This document shows, in pieces, positions 11,170-22,148 of a DNA stretch of 64,000 bases. The notes under the pieces are model-generated. The model ran no database searches and had not been told where the DNA came from. It saw only the letters and a program-made list of their open reading frames with translations. Positions within the stretch are counted from its first letter, which is position 1. Every line of letters begins with the position of its first letter. Source of the DNA: Calliopum simillimum (lineage: Eukaryota; Arthropoda; Insecta; Diptera; Lauxaniidae); the NCBI GenBank assembly GCA_951812925.1, contig OX638371.1, forward strand, positions 36,802,101-36,866,100, written 5' to 3'. Both the position numbers and the translations under genes were made by a program.

Positions 11170-14100
11170 ATGTCTTCCAACTTTGTGTTTCCCGAAGAGC
11201 TATCTTTTTTCATTGAAAGCATTCGCCCATGGCAGCTGCAGGATGTAGGCACAAGGAAATGGCTGGAGTGTCATGAAATGATCATCAAGCTAAGTCAACA
11301 AGCAATACTAGAGGCTGCAGAACACCGCGAGGAAGAGGTAAAAGAGCAACTTATTGTTCGCGATAAATTAAAGGTGCTTATACATGAGGCATACTGTGTG
11401 TTTCTATGGAAGACTCGGGTTTTACCGCATTTGCTAGAAGTCGATCCGAACCCACAGGCAACTTTTCTCATTTATACGGTGTTCTTTCACGAAGGTGCTG
11501 TAATATCATTGCTAGACACAGCGCTTTTCCATATTAGTGGTTGCGAGGCTTTGCAAGACTCAGCAATTGATTTGGTCGACTATTGTGCACAAGGCGTAGC
11601 ACAATTAATTGGATTGGCTAGGTAAGAGCACAAAAATAAAAATAAATGACCAAATAAAAAAAAAAAATAAAATATTTTTGAAATGCATTACTTCTATAGC
11701 ATGGGCCATCATGAAAATGCCTCAAAATTTGATGTAGATGAAGCTGTTCTCTCTGAATTGGAACGACAAAAACGAGATCTCATTTATAAAATTGGTTTGC
11801 GTTGCATATCAATTTGTAATTATTTAGCAGATAATGCGAATTCCTTGCCATTGTCCGCACAGCGTCGTATGATTGCAACCCATGATTTGCCATGGTTGAT
11901 GGTTGACTTGCTATTTTTCCGTCCATGGCAACGAAGCACCAAGCAAGGATTGCAAAAGTACATAGGTAATGCAAAACAATTACATATGTTTAATTGCAAC
12001 AGCAATTATGTTTATCAGGTGCATTTTGTAATACTTTCAGCGGAACAGTGGACAACCGTTAAAGGTGATGCTGCTAGTAAGATAGTGCAACATGAAGCGC
12101 AATCTTGGTTCTGCTTACGTCAGCTACTTTTTAACACTAAGCTTATGGAGTCGTATGAAATGAATGAAGAGCGTTGTAAACACTTGGCAAAAGTAAGAAC
12201 AAAGTTTTTAGCATCAATAAATTAAAATAAGGATTTATTTTTATTTCAACCAAAAAACTCATAAGATAATTCCTTCAAAAGATAATTTTAACGATAATTT
12301 CTTCTTTAAACATAGTGCCAAGGTCTTTTACACGAAACTGTTCTTGATCAATTGCCACCTTTAATTGAATTAAAAGAATATCTTTGTCGTCTGTGCGTAT
12401 CACCATCGGGTAGTCAGAAAACCAAAAAAGCCGATTTGTTATTGGAAGAGGTACCACAAATAAGCGAGCAGCTTATAATTGAGGCCGAACGTGTTGGTGG
12501 CTTCTTAGCGATTGCACAGGAGCAAGAGGGTATATTCCTTTGCAAAGACAAAGACCAAATACTTGAAATGGCACAACGTCTTAATAGCGCTTACAATACC
12601 GATTTATTAGCTGAACTTGAATCAAAGGTGGCAGACTTACCAGAAGGCAATTCATCTGCTGCTGAAGCGCTTAATAAATGTGGTAACTGCATGGCTAATG
12701 CAGAGAAAAAATGCGCCAACTGTAAAGCAGTTTTCTACTGTTCCAGGTGAGTAATAAAAATCATAATTATTGTAAAACTGGGAGCCAAGATTAATTAAAA
12801 AAAAAAAAAAATTAACAGCTTTCAGCTTTGAGAGACAAACCCCTCAGATTTTAATTTTCTTAAATTACTATGGTCCGATTTTACACTGTTTAGTTTCAAA
12901 TCTTAACTGGAACTTTAACTGGCCCTTTCTTTGACACTAATTTCGTACAAAAATTGTATTTATCCTTTTTCCTCTCCCAATTTCTATAACCGATTTAGGC
13001 GTTCGGGGCCTCTGTGTTATCGTTGCCTTAAAGTGCACAAAACCATAATATAATTTAAGGCTCTACGTCAAACGGGTGACGTGTTCGAAATTTGTCACTA
13101 GCTGTATTTTTGTGGACACTATCTGTGCTAGTCCTAAGAACATTTATTCATCTGTGTTAACTTAAGCACATTTGCTGTTGCTTTTCCATACGTTTATCAG
13201 AATGTGCTTAATCAAGCACAGATAAACTGTCCACAAAATACAGCTACTATTTCTGAAATCAATAGCATTAGAAAGAAGATACTTCCAAAAACTATTGATG
13301 CAGAAATTAAACATTCTTTTTTTCTCGTTATGTAGCCGTGCAAAAAGGTTTTCCATGCAAATATTGTGTTTTTAGCCCAAAAGAAAATTCTAACTCTGTC
13401 AAAGTTTTCACCAGAGTTGAAACATTTTTTTAAAAGTCAGCAATAAACCAAGGAATATTTTTCATTGGTAAACAGTAAATTTGTTTTTGGCGACCACCTT
13501 TAATGCAGGCGGCTAGTGTTTATCAAAACCTTGTGGACGGCATCGAAAAGTGCCAAGCCCAATTTTTGACCATTAAAAATTTTAATTCAATATTACTCGA
13601 AAACGACTCCAACAATTTTAACGAAAATTTAGGAGATATGCCGTTATATTGGAAAAACTCGTTGAAGGGCATGACACCGCCCACAAAAACATAATCTATC
13701 TATATACATAGAAATGATGTCCGTGCGTTAGTCTGGCTAAAACTCGAAAACGGCTTGACCGATTTGAACAATTTTTTTTTGGTTTGTTCTCGACATTACT
13801 GAGCTGGTTTAAAAGGTAAGAAGTTTGAGTTATAGTTATATTATGGGTGGCCCTCATACAAAAATTTGTTTTAAACCACATTTTCTCAAAGACCGCTCAA
13901 TCCAACCACATTTACACCACATAATTTTTAAATTAAAAGGGACTACAAATATAAATTTTATTTAAGATGGCTATTTAGGGTGGCTCCCATACAAAAATAT
14001 GTTTCCAATAGCATTTTATCGAAGTCCACTTAATCGATTTACATGAAATTAACACCACCTCGCTTTTATATTGAGAGCCCTGCCTCAGCTACATAAATTT

Positions 14101-16508
14101 TATTTAGGGTGGATTTTTAGGGTGGTTCTCATACAAAAATTTGTTTCAAACCGCATTTTCACAAAAACCGCTTAATCGATCCACATGAAATTTACACCAC
14201 ATAATCTTCAAATAAAGGAAAGGCACTGGAAAATGCATTTATCTTTCATAGTGCAAATAAAAAACATTGAATTAATTTGAATTACAAACGATTTTAAATC
14301 TCAAACCTTAAGTTATCCTTATAAATTAAAGTTGAAAGTTTGATTATAAAAGATTGATCTAGAAAGTGGTGTTTGTCATAAAGAATCTCTTATTGAATTG
14401 TGATGAATCAATGATTTTTCACCAAAAGAATGTTCTCCTGTTCAGGATGTATTAATTGGCAATGGAGTTGCTATTTTTTTTTATCAATTTATCGGTTACT
14501 TCTTAACTTTATCTTTAATTTTTACCGAATTTTCTTATAGAGTGAGCGCTAGACAGACTTGAGTATGCAAAATATAAGTAACGAAAACTAAGCTGAAAAA
14601 CAGCAAATAGTAAAATCAATTCTCGTTAATGAGTATGGATAGCAAAAATTACTCATAACAAGCCGTATTTTAACTATTTTTCAATTGGTTCACTACAACC
14701 CAAGTTATAAGCCTTTAAAAAATGATATCTCACAATAACATACAAAGGCTATTTCCGGTCCGTAAAACTATAAACTTAAAATTTTATTATTCTTACCAAT
14801 GACAATATTTTCTTGTTAAAATTTCAAGCCTTTGTAGAACAAGATCATATGACAAATGACAGTTCTATTCTAGATTAATAGCTTAGAAACTGCCGGAAGT
14901 ACCCACTGTAGCACCATTTTCGGCAAGAAAAATTTGGTCGGCCGGATTTTTTCTGAAAGGTTACGAAATTTAGCATCGATTCCGATACCACGTAAAAAGC
15001 TGTTAGTAAAAAAACACCGACTCGAAATGATCAGATTATATTGTGTACCGAGCAGTAATCGGTCTCCAGGTACTTCGTAATAAATCCTTAAGTGCCATAA
15101 ATACAGAACCACTTTTTGTTTTTATTTGATTCTATTGCAACCGCTTGCCTATAAATTGTACTATCGCCCGACAATTTAGTCGTGTGAGTGAACCAGCTCT
15201 TAGCTATAAATTGGGCTAAGCTATAGTCATATTGAAGGAAATTACCAAGTATTTTTATAAAAATTTTCAAAATTGACGGATATTTTTCACAAATCGGAAG
15301 ATTCTGCTTATAACAGCTCAGATATGGAATTAATTACTGTACCTCAAATAGTTTGGCTGTTATCAATTTATACCACGGATTGGGTCATATTTCCCATAGG
15401 GCCCTAACATGAATAAACATTCTCGAGAATATTTATTCGTGATAAAGCCCATAGTATGTTACCAATTTTATTTTCTTGGTTTCCAAGTTACACGGTTCGA
15501 CACAAAAAACACATTGGGCGTTATCGTGTATCAAGATTCCCGGAGAATTTTCTTAAACTGCAATAGAGAATGCACGACACTCTGAGAAAATTCCCCAGGA
15601 ATATATATTCACGATAACCCCATTAGAAAATCCAAGAAATTCTTAAAGTAGACATTAAAAAAAAATACCCGTGTCTCGTCGTTTTTCACCAGCATGTCAG
15701 ATTTTTTTTTAATCGATTTTTGAAGTTTTTTAACCCACTGTACATGATAAAAGCAGAAGTAACACACTCTTGTGCTAAATCGATTAATTTAACTATATGA
15801 TCCTTACATCTGAGGTATATCATGTGTTCAGTAAACTTATGCAGGATATTGCAAGGAATATTTTTGTAGAAAATTGTAACCCTCTGAAATCGATTCAACT
15901 TTTTATATGTAGAATTTATTCATTTCAAGCCTAACATAATGACCAGATTTAGTTTGTAAATTATATATGCCTCGATAAAACAAATTGAAAGTTAACGCAC
16001 ATATTGAATTTCAGGCATAAGATTGGGTATGGTTACGGTGGCCAACCGTACTGTATTATACAGAAGTGTTTTAGGACTCTGTTCCGTAATATTCATATTT
16101 TAATACAAAACATGGAAATGTTCTGTATTTTAGATGTTATGTATTTGTCCTGTATTTCAATATATAATCAAAATTGTGGCAAACAACTAAAGTGTCAAGG
16201 ACTTATTACGTAGAAGAGAAATCGGTTGAAATTTGAGCGAAATATGTATTTTAAAGTATTATATATTTTTGTTGACACCATAATTAACTTTGCAAGGTAA
16301 AAGTTTCAGTAGGGTTAAATATTAAATTAAATTTCTGTATTTAACTTAATAAATGGTATGCTCCCTCTTATCTATTGATTTGTGTATTAGTATTTTACTT
16401 TTTAAAAATATTTTAAAAACTGCACCATTAATATCATATTTTTTACCTTATAGAAAATGTCAAGTCGACGATTGGCCGAAGCACAAAATCAACTGCATCA
16501 AGGTCTAA
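11170..16508 (+). CDS. Zmynd10: Zinc finger MYND domain protein 10, dynein arm assembly factor (5 exons)
   Basis: Exons by GT/AG joins: 11170-11621, 11700-11965, 12041-12192, 12316-12746 and 16454-16508. The join is 1,356 nt, giving 451 residues with frame kept throughout; human ZMYND10 is about 440. The ATG at 11170 starts MSSNFVFPEE; an upstream TTG extension is not credible. The long helical N-terminal region carries EVDPNPQATFLIYTVFFHEG. The C-terminal MYND finger begins CGNCMANAEKKCANCKAVFY in exon 4 and is completed in exon 5 by KCQVDDWPKHKINC, ending IKV-stop. The family is a cytoplasmic co-chaperone that assembles axonemal dynein arms, needed in ciliated sensory neurons and sperm. Convergent with RpS12 (248 bp between stop codons). 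AATAAA occurs soon after the stop. Confidence 0.95.
13840..14225 (+). repeat. Three diverged repeat units of about 130-140 bp
   Basis: Units start near 13845, 13976 and 14115. Each begins with a GGGTGG...CATACAAAAAT motif, then a TGTTT...CATTTT segment, CCGCTTAATCGAT-like sequence and TTACACCAC. The preceding AACTCGAAAACGGCTTGACC (about 13741) is a motif I associate with dispersed insect repeats. Probably part of a transposon. Confidence 0.6.
15399..15450. repeat. Short palindromic element
   Basis: GGGCCCTAACATGAATAAAC on the left is mirrored by the right arm ending ATTTATTCGTGATAAAGCCC, around a central TCTCGAGA. The arms are about 25 bp. Same end motif type as 15516-15626. Confidence 0.6.
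15516..15626. repeat. Hairpin MITE related to 15399-15450
   Basis: The left arm GGGCGTTATCGTG...GGAGAATTTTCTTA and the right arm CTGAGAAAATTCCCC...CACGATAACCCCA are inverted copies of about 40 bp around a loop of about 30 bp. Confidence 0.6.
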
Positions 16509-16756
16509 ATACAGCTACTAAAGCAGCACTTTCAATAAACTTTGTACACCAGTTTTTCCTTTAAAAATAAATCACATTTACTGAGTTTTGCTTGAAAGCA
16601 AACATTAATACAATCTTTCATTGTTTTAAAATATTTTTTTTATTACAAAAAAAGAACGTGTACTCGCAGCTTCATTAGAATGTTGTTGTTTTCATGTCAC
16701 TTGTCACTTTTTTTTGGTTTTTAATTAAAAAAAAAACACCCCATTTGACACACTTT

Positions 16757-17419
16757 TTAACTATTATTTCGGAGATGCTCCTTGACAACATCCAAAGCTT
16801 GGGTTTCCTCACCAAAATCCTTGATAACTACAACAGAGCAACCGCATACCTTGCGTGGTTTACCCTCTTTGTCGATTTTGCACAAACCAGACCATTCGCC
16901 CAATTTCTTGTGTGAATCAACACGGATCAATGGAATTTGATGTTCATGGCAGAGAGCTGTCACAAGCTTTTTGTAGAGTGGTTCATCAAAAGATTCAGCC
17001 AAAATGCACAAAACAGCTTGACGTCTATACAAATAAAATGGGAAAATTTCCAAAATTAGTATTTATTATGTTTAATATCAAAAATTAAACTCACTTGTCA
17101 AGAGCCTTGCAAGCCTGATGAATACCATGGACAAGTCCATCAGCTATCAGCGATTTCTTCAGCACTTCTTGTAGCGCAGTGTTGATATCCATAGCATCAC
17201 CGCTAACTGGAGCCGCGGAGGGTACATCTCTGTAAACATTCAAATAAAAAAGCAAATTTAATATAATTTCATATTAACTTAGCTGCGGAACTCGATCAAA
17301 TAAAAAAATTTATGCAGTTTTAATACAGAAAGCCCCGAGACAATTACATTACGGCTCAGACTAGATGTCAATTTATTTTAAATGCATTTCTTGTACACTT
17401 ACACGTCAACGTCTGCCAT
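16757..17419 (-). CDS. RpS12: Small ribosomal subunit protein eS12 (3 coding exons)
   Basis: Coding exons on the minus strand: 17419-17403, 17229-17095 and 17024-16757. The join gives 420 nt, 139 residues plus stop, the normal length for insect RpS12, and all junctions are GT/AG. The protein starts [14 protein letters not shown] and contains [40 protein letters not shown] and [20 protein letters not shown], ending REHLRNNS-equivalent. It belongs to the L7Ae/L30e/S12e fold and sits in the beak of the 40S subunit. No defect seen. Its promoter lies immediately left of the recent element A insertion. Confidence 0.97.
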
Positions 17420-17442
17420 ATTTTAATAAATGAGTCGTCCGT

Positions 17443-17673
17443 GCACTACAATTAAAAAAGAAAATTTCATTTAACATCTTGATGTTTTCAGTAAATTGCA
17501 ATAAGATAATATTAAATTTATCAAAAATTCATCACTTTCGTACCTATTTGACAACCGGAAAGAAAGAAAAGAGCAGTGCAGCCAACGTAAAATACAAAAT
17601 TTTTGACGTTTGCCAAACTGCAGAACGCGTTCGGTTATCAGAGCTATTCAATTTTGTTAATACAATTGTATAG
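17443..17673 (-). promoter_or_regulatory. RpS12 5' UTR exon, first intron and TOP-type start site
   Basis: The minus strand reads CTCTTTTCTTTCTTTCCGG from 17573, a 5' terminal oligopyrimidine tract typical of ribosomal protein genes. The untranslated exon 1 would be 17573-17544 (donor GTACGA), joined to an acceptor TTGTAG ending at 17446. Only 100 bp separate this start site from the element A LTR at 17674, so any further upstream control sequence has been displaced by 14.7 kb. Confidence 0.75.
17670..17673. other. Target site duplication of element A, left (ATAG)
   Basis: ATAG precedes the left LTR and follows the right LTR (32388-32391). This fixes both ends of element A. Confidence 0.9.
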
Positions 17674-17698
17674 TGTTACACGACCCTAGTTAGCGAAT

Positions 17699-17761
17699 CT
17701 AACGCGGCCCGCCACGGCTAGCTTGCGGTTTCCAGGGAGGGTTTTTAACCCGCCGCGTTAG
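17699..17761 (-). other. Conserved stem-loop near the LTR end (element A, left copy)
   Basis: In sense direction CTAACGCGG pairs with CCGCGTTAG about 45 nt further on. An inner GGGTTAAAAAACCC-like mini hairpin and the string GCTAGCCGTGGCGGG lie inside. The same architecture recurs in element B. Confidence 0.7.
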
Positions 17762-20060
17762 ACCGAGGGATGAACAATATAAAAAAAAACTACAAAAAAC
17801 TTCAACCATAAAAATATCAAAACTCGACTATCAAAACCAAAATCACCAAAAAACTAACGTCACCACATAAGCCAGGAATTAGCTGTTAGCTTCCTGCGAG
17901 CCCACCCATCCAGTGCCGCCATGTCCATATTTTGGCTGACACCCACAGAAGATTTCCAAACTTTTCCTACGAATTATTCCGAACTATTCCATCCAACCCC
18001 GGTCATGATTTTATCCCCCCCCATACATAAGAACTTTAGCACCTCATATTTCTTTTTTTCAAAAATTCAGTACATTTTATTTTGAATCTTAAAACTACTA
18101 CAAATCAGAAGACTTTCCCTTTAATGTTTTTATGTACCATCAACATTTGATAGTCAGGAAAACCCAAAATAAATTTACCCTCTAAACCACGAAATTTAAA
18201 TTATATGCCAAAGCAAAATATTAAAAATGTTTAAATAAATATGTAATATAAATCAAAATATAGAAATTTAAAAAAATATAATATATAAATTAAAGAAATA
18301 AAATATAAATAAATTGAAATATAAATCAAAACTAATTTCCCTACCCGACAAAACGATTTCACGAAAAAGGAAAACCCTACGCGATATTAAATTTTCAAAA
18401 AAAACCCGAATAATAATTTGCATTAATTCCTATTTTGTTACGGTACACCCTAAAAAGAGCTCTTCTTATTGCTACCGACCATTTGCTTTTGCAAAATGTT
18501 TGTATAAAAACGACCGAAAAATACCGTAAATGTTCGCGGGTTTTTTCTCCTTCTTACAAAATTAAAAAAAATAAAAACGCGCAAAAATAAATGAAAATTA
18601 TAAAAATATAAAAAAAACTTAATTTATAACTTAACACTAACGAGGGGCATTAACGCCAATTTCCGGCGACAAAATTTGGGTTGATTGAGCTTTTCCAAAA
18701 CTGAGGTACTTTAAACTTTAGTACAAAAACAAAAAGCTTCAAATAAGGGTCGGCACACACTTTCCTCTTGGTAAAATATTTTAAGCATCAAAAACCCGGA
18801 TTCAATAAATTTAATTCTCCTTTCCAAAAATTTGCAAGATTATGCCAAAAATTTCACGAAATATTTATAAAAAAACGAAATAAATGATAGTGGCCCACTT
18901 AGCTTTTGTGAGTTCCTTTTAGCTTCCTTTAAATTTTGCGGCAGGATTTACAGGACTTCTTTTTAAAATTTTCGGCTGGACTTCTCCTTAAATTTCCTTT
19001 GCCAGGACCTCTGTTATTCATAGGTGGCTGCCACTCTACATTCGCAAACAAAAAAACACAAAACAAAATAAAACACTCATATGCACACTCATATTTGTTC
19101 AAATTTTTTAAAATTTCTCCACTGTTAAACTTACATCATTTAATTTCACGTAAAATTGCAAAAAACTCTTTAAGTCCTGGACTCTTCTGTTGCCACACAT
19201 TCGCCCTCTTTCCAGAATATTCTATCAAACACAAAATTACTTTAGCACTGACCGTATTTCACACACAAATAAAAAAAAATTAAGGAAGCAAAACTCTTAC
19301 CTATTCGAAACTATCGCTATCGCTACTTGCGCTTAAGTCCTTCGTCCTTGGATATCCTTTTCAAAACTTCTGGAAACTCCCACTGATAATTTTTAAAACG
19401 CGAACTCACTTTTTAAAAAAAACAAACTCTATTTTTTTACTTCGTCATTTTTTTTAACTTTTAAAAAAAACTATTTAAAACACCAGACGTTTAATTTCTG
19501 CACGTCTTTTCACTGCGATAGTTAGAACACTTTTGAAAATTTTTGCAAAAATAGCTAAACGGTCAGCCCCAAAAATCTGCACTTAGCACCAGAAAACCCA
19601 TTTGAACAAACATATAGTGTACATACAGTGTAATATTAACCTAACACATTCATACCATACATATAACCACATACAAAAGATCTTCTCCCACTAACACTAC
19701 AAAATCCCTTTCATCCAATTCTACCTATGACCCTTCCACACAACCTTTGCACCCGACAACATTCAGTGGCAACATTCACTCTTCGCAACCTTTGTAAACC
19801 CAACGGCAATCGTTGGATGCATTTCCCTACAAAACATGAAAGCTTCAAAAGCTCCGCAACTTTAGTACTAAAACGTACTAAAAAGAGTAAAAGCTCTTTT
19901 TAGCCTTAAAATTCGCCTCTGGCAACAACCCTTTGACATTTGCCTAAACTTTCATTTCCTTTAGAACGCGTGATTTTTGCTGAAGCATCTTTTTTTATAA
20001 GAATCAAATTCGCGTTATAATAAAATATTTATTGAAATGAAGCTTAGTATTTCTGGCGCT

Positions 20061-21418
20061 TCACCCTTCACGCGATATACTTAACGACATTGACGGTATA
20101 TTCATTGATTCATCGCATTCACCATCAGCTGCTGGATCCTCAGCTGATCTAGAACCAGAACCACGATATCGACGGCGGCGGAGTTTGCCCCAGCCCACTT
20201 GCGTGCACCTAAGGCTTTGACCCAAACTACTGTAAACATCACTTCTCTTCCATTGAAAGCACTTCAGCCGTTTCACTACAAAGCGGCTCTTGTGGTTTTG
20301 GCATTGCGCATACACAGCGTTTCTGCACCAATTTCATCATTCAATACACAGTGTGATGCCAAGATTAATAGATGCCCCATGAGGATCAGAACCACGACAA
20401 TTGCTATGAATATTCCAGGATTTCCTTAAAACCTTCCCCATGCATTCTGGCTCAGCATTCAATGCATTTGTAACCAAAAAAAAACTGATATAGAATTCTG
20501 GCTGTTATGAATAGCAGCGTCGCTACCTTTCTGCAATGCCGAAATCCACATTGTTAACATTTCAGCAGAGTCGGCTTGGAATATGTGCGATTTTGTCGGC
20601 GACATAACCTCACAATCAAATCTACGATCTTCATCGTTAACCAGCCTTACAGTACATATGCGTAAATCTACTTCCATGACTGAGAATCTTCATTACTACG
20701 TTTTCTAACTACTAATTGGTTACCGTTTAAATCAAACCAACGACGACATGATGTATTACACCCTTTGGATTTTTTCTCAAACAGGTAACCTTAAATTTTG
20801 TTGGATGTACTATTAGTATTTGCATGGCTAAAGCTATTAACGCTCACGTATCAACTTTGCATGGATTTTTCTAATTGCGTAGTACATACGAATCCCCAGT
20901 AATGTATATGAAGAATCTACCCCATCGTATTGCATAAGTCGAAACCTTGATGATAATATATGAGGCAAGCTTGATAATCAAGTACCGTCGAAAATATCGA
21001 TAAGACTTTACGTGATTTTAATAACGTTACATCGTTCATGTATTCTAGAGCAGTACGTTGGAAGCACTATGCAGTTCCTGACAAAATATTAGCAGCTTCT
21101 ACGAGAATGGTGTGAAGTTTGTTCATTTCTTAAAAGCAATGTATGAATTTACCCAGCGCGTCGTGCGCATTTTTGTTATCTGAAAAGTGTTGTCGTACGT
21201 CCCACAAGGACCTTGCGAAAGTGCCTTGGTTTTTGATATACTCTTTGCCTGAATCTACAGCAACTTTGTATCGTTAATTATTTTATTACAAACGATGCTC
21301 CAAGTGCTTACTATCAGTTTCTTCCATAGCTACCCCCTGCCTAAATCTCGGTGAATCCTTTTGACATACCTCGAACTCTATTATGGATTTTATTTTGTCA
21401 CATAAGTAGTAGATTATT
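20061..21418 (-). pseudogene. Captured ACAP/CenB1A retrocopy in U3 (left LTR)
   Basis: Reading the minus strand from 21418 across frameshifts gives an ACAP-type ArfGAP protein in order. BAR (about 21418-20900): CQKDSPRFRQ, VDSGKEYIKN, then YMNDVTLLKSRKVL and ACLIYYHQGFDLCN. PH (about 20790-20520): GYLFEKKSKG, CRRWFDLNGNQLVVRKRSNE, VDLRICTVRLVNDEDRRFDC and SPTKSHIFQADS. Start of the ArfGAP zinc module (20405-20341): NCRGSDPHGASINLGITLCI. After a gap comes a basic segment, SRFVVKRL to GWGKLRRRRYRGSGS (20315-20061). The parent protein is a membrane-curvature-sensing GAP for Arf6. No introns interrupt it, so it probably came from spliced mRNA. Many stops and shifts make it non-coding. It is in sense with the element. 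Confidence 0.9.
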
Positions 21419-21500
21419 GAATTAATTCATTTCAGTGTCGATCAAACTTCGACTGTGGCACCACTAGTATTTCCTTATATAGGGAAGCCCACATGCAACA

Positions 21501-22148
21501 AAACTCTCCGTCGTCCAAGACATTCCTAAGAATATCTGCAGTCGACGAAGTGTGCTGTGGCTCATCTATGCCTATAAAAATCAAACAATCCTACGCACAC
21601 TAATTTTGCAAAAGAAAATTTCTTGCCTAAATCATTACAGGCGCTCAACGTAGGCTTCCGCCCACACCCTGAGATCAAGAGTCTCATCTACCAGACTGAG
21701 CTAGCCGGGCAACAACTTACTATCGTCCTTTCATTTATTTTTAAGTTCCCTTTTGTTATCTTATTTTTATTTTTCTCTTTGTTTTGTTTCAGGATCAGCG
21801 TGTAGGTGCTATGACGTTGCTGGAATCATTCGCAGTTTATATTACGGGACGTAAATTATTTCATTCGATTTTAAGACTTTTACTTTGTGAAAATTTTTTG
21901 TTGTTTTCTTTTGCAGGTACTAGTGGACATTTTCTAAATCTATATTGCACGGTGGATTTGATGGACATCACAAACATACAAGGATGGAAATCACGCAAGA
22001 CACAAAAGATGTAAATATTGCACTGGTTAACTTAATAGTAGAATTTCCTTATATAATCACGATATTGCACTTGTATGTAGTTAGGCTATGACGTCACCAT
22101 GCGTTGACTTAGAATTATATTGCAAATGTCCCAGTTTTTTCATGTCGA
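21501..22148 (-). other. Element A 3' untranslated region
   Basis: Lies between pol and the 3' LTR. Contains a tRNA-Lys-like sequence (21640-21710). No polypurine tract is visible directly before the LTR: the sense strand reads GGACGACGGAGAGTTT and then TGTTGC. Short stretches resemble the equivalent region of B. Confidence 0.7.
21640..21710 (-). other. tRNA-Lys(CTT)-like sequence in element A
   Basis: The sense strand begins GCCCGGCTAGCTCAGTC, as in insect tRNA-Lys. It has the anticodon arm TGAGACTCTTGATCTCA with anticodon CTT, then CAGGGTGTGGGCGGAAGCC and ends CGTTGAGCGCC. It is 71 nt. It lacks about three bases of the D-arm/stem junction, and the T-arm is altered (no GGTTCGA box B). Not expected to be a functional tRNA. 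A homologous copy lies at the same position in element B. Confidence 0.85.

Larger units (their letters stand above)
12747..16453 (+). other. Zmynd10 intron 4, repeat-filled
   Basis: A 3.7 kb intron, whereas the other three are 75-125 bp. It contains a tandem-like repeat at 13840-14225, a TAAGAGCTGGTTCAC-family MITE near 15140-15205, and two hairpin elements (15399-15450, 15516-15626). The rest is AT-rich with nothing recognised. A 63-codon open frame at 13503-13694 matches nothing I know. Confidence 0.75.
17674..21500 (-). repeat. 3' LTR of element A
   Basis: 3,827 bp. In sense orientation it begins TGTTGCATGTGGGC and ends CGTGTAACA. The first third of U3 is a degraded ACAP/CenB1A copy (20061-21418). 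The remainder is AT-rich, and a stem-loop sits close to the 3' end (17699-17761). It points toward RpS12, so read-through transcripts would run into that gene. Confidence 0.95.

Noticed and set aside
13503..13694. 63-codon frame in Zmynd10 intron 4
   Set aside because: No recognised motif and surrounded by repeats; not supportable as an exon because exon 4 joins 16454 in frame.
18314..18529. Plus-strand open frame in the A LTR, repeated at 29201-29416
   Set aside because: It is opposite to the element direction, AT-driven in composition, and identical only because the LTRs are identical.
18936..19283. 115-codon plus-strand frame in the A LTR (also 29823-30170)
   Set aside because: No recognisable motif; low-complexity Phe/Leu/Lys content and antisense to the element.
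21640..21710. Functional tRNA-Lys gene
   Set aside because: The D-arm is shortened and box B (GGTTCGA) is destroyed in both copies, so a working tRNA is unlikely.
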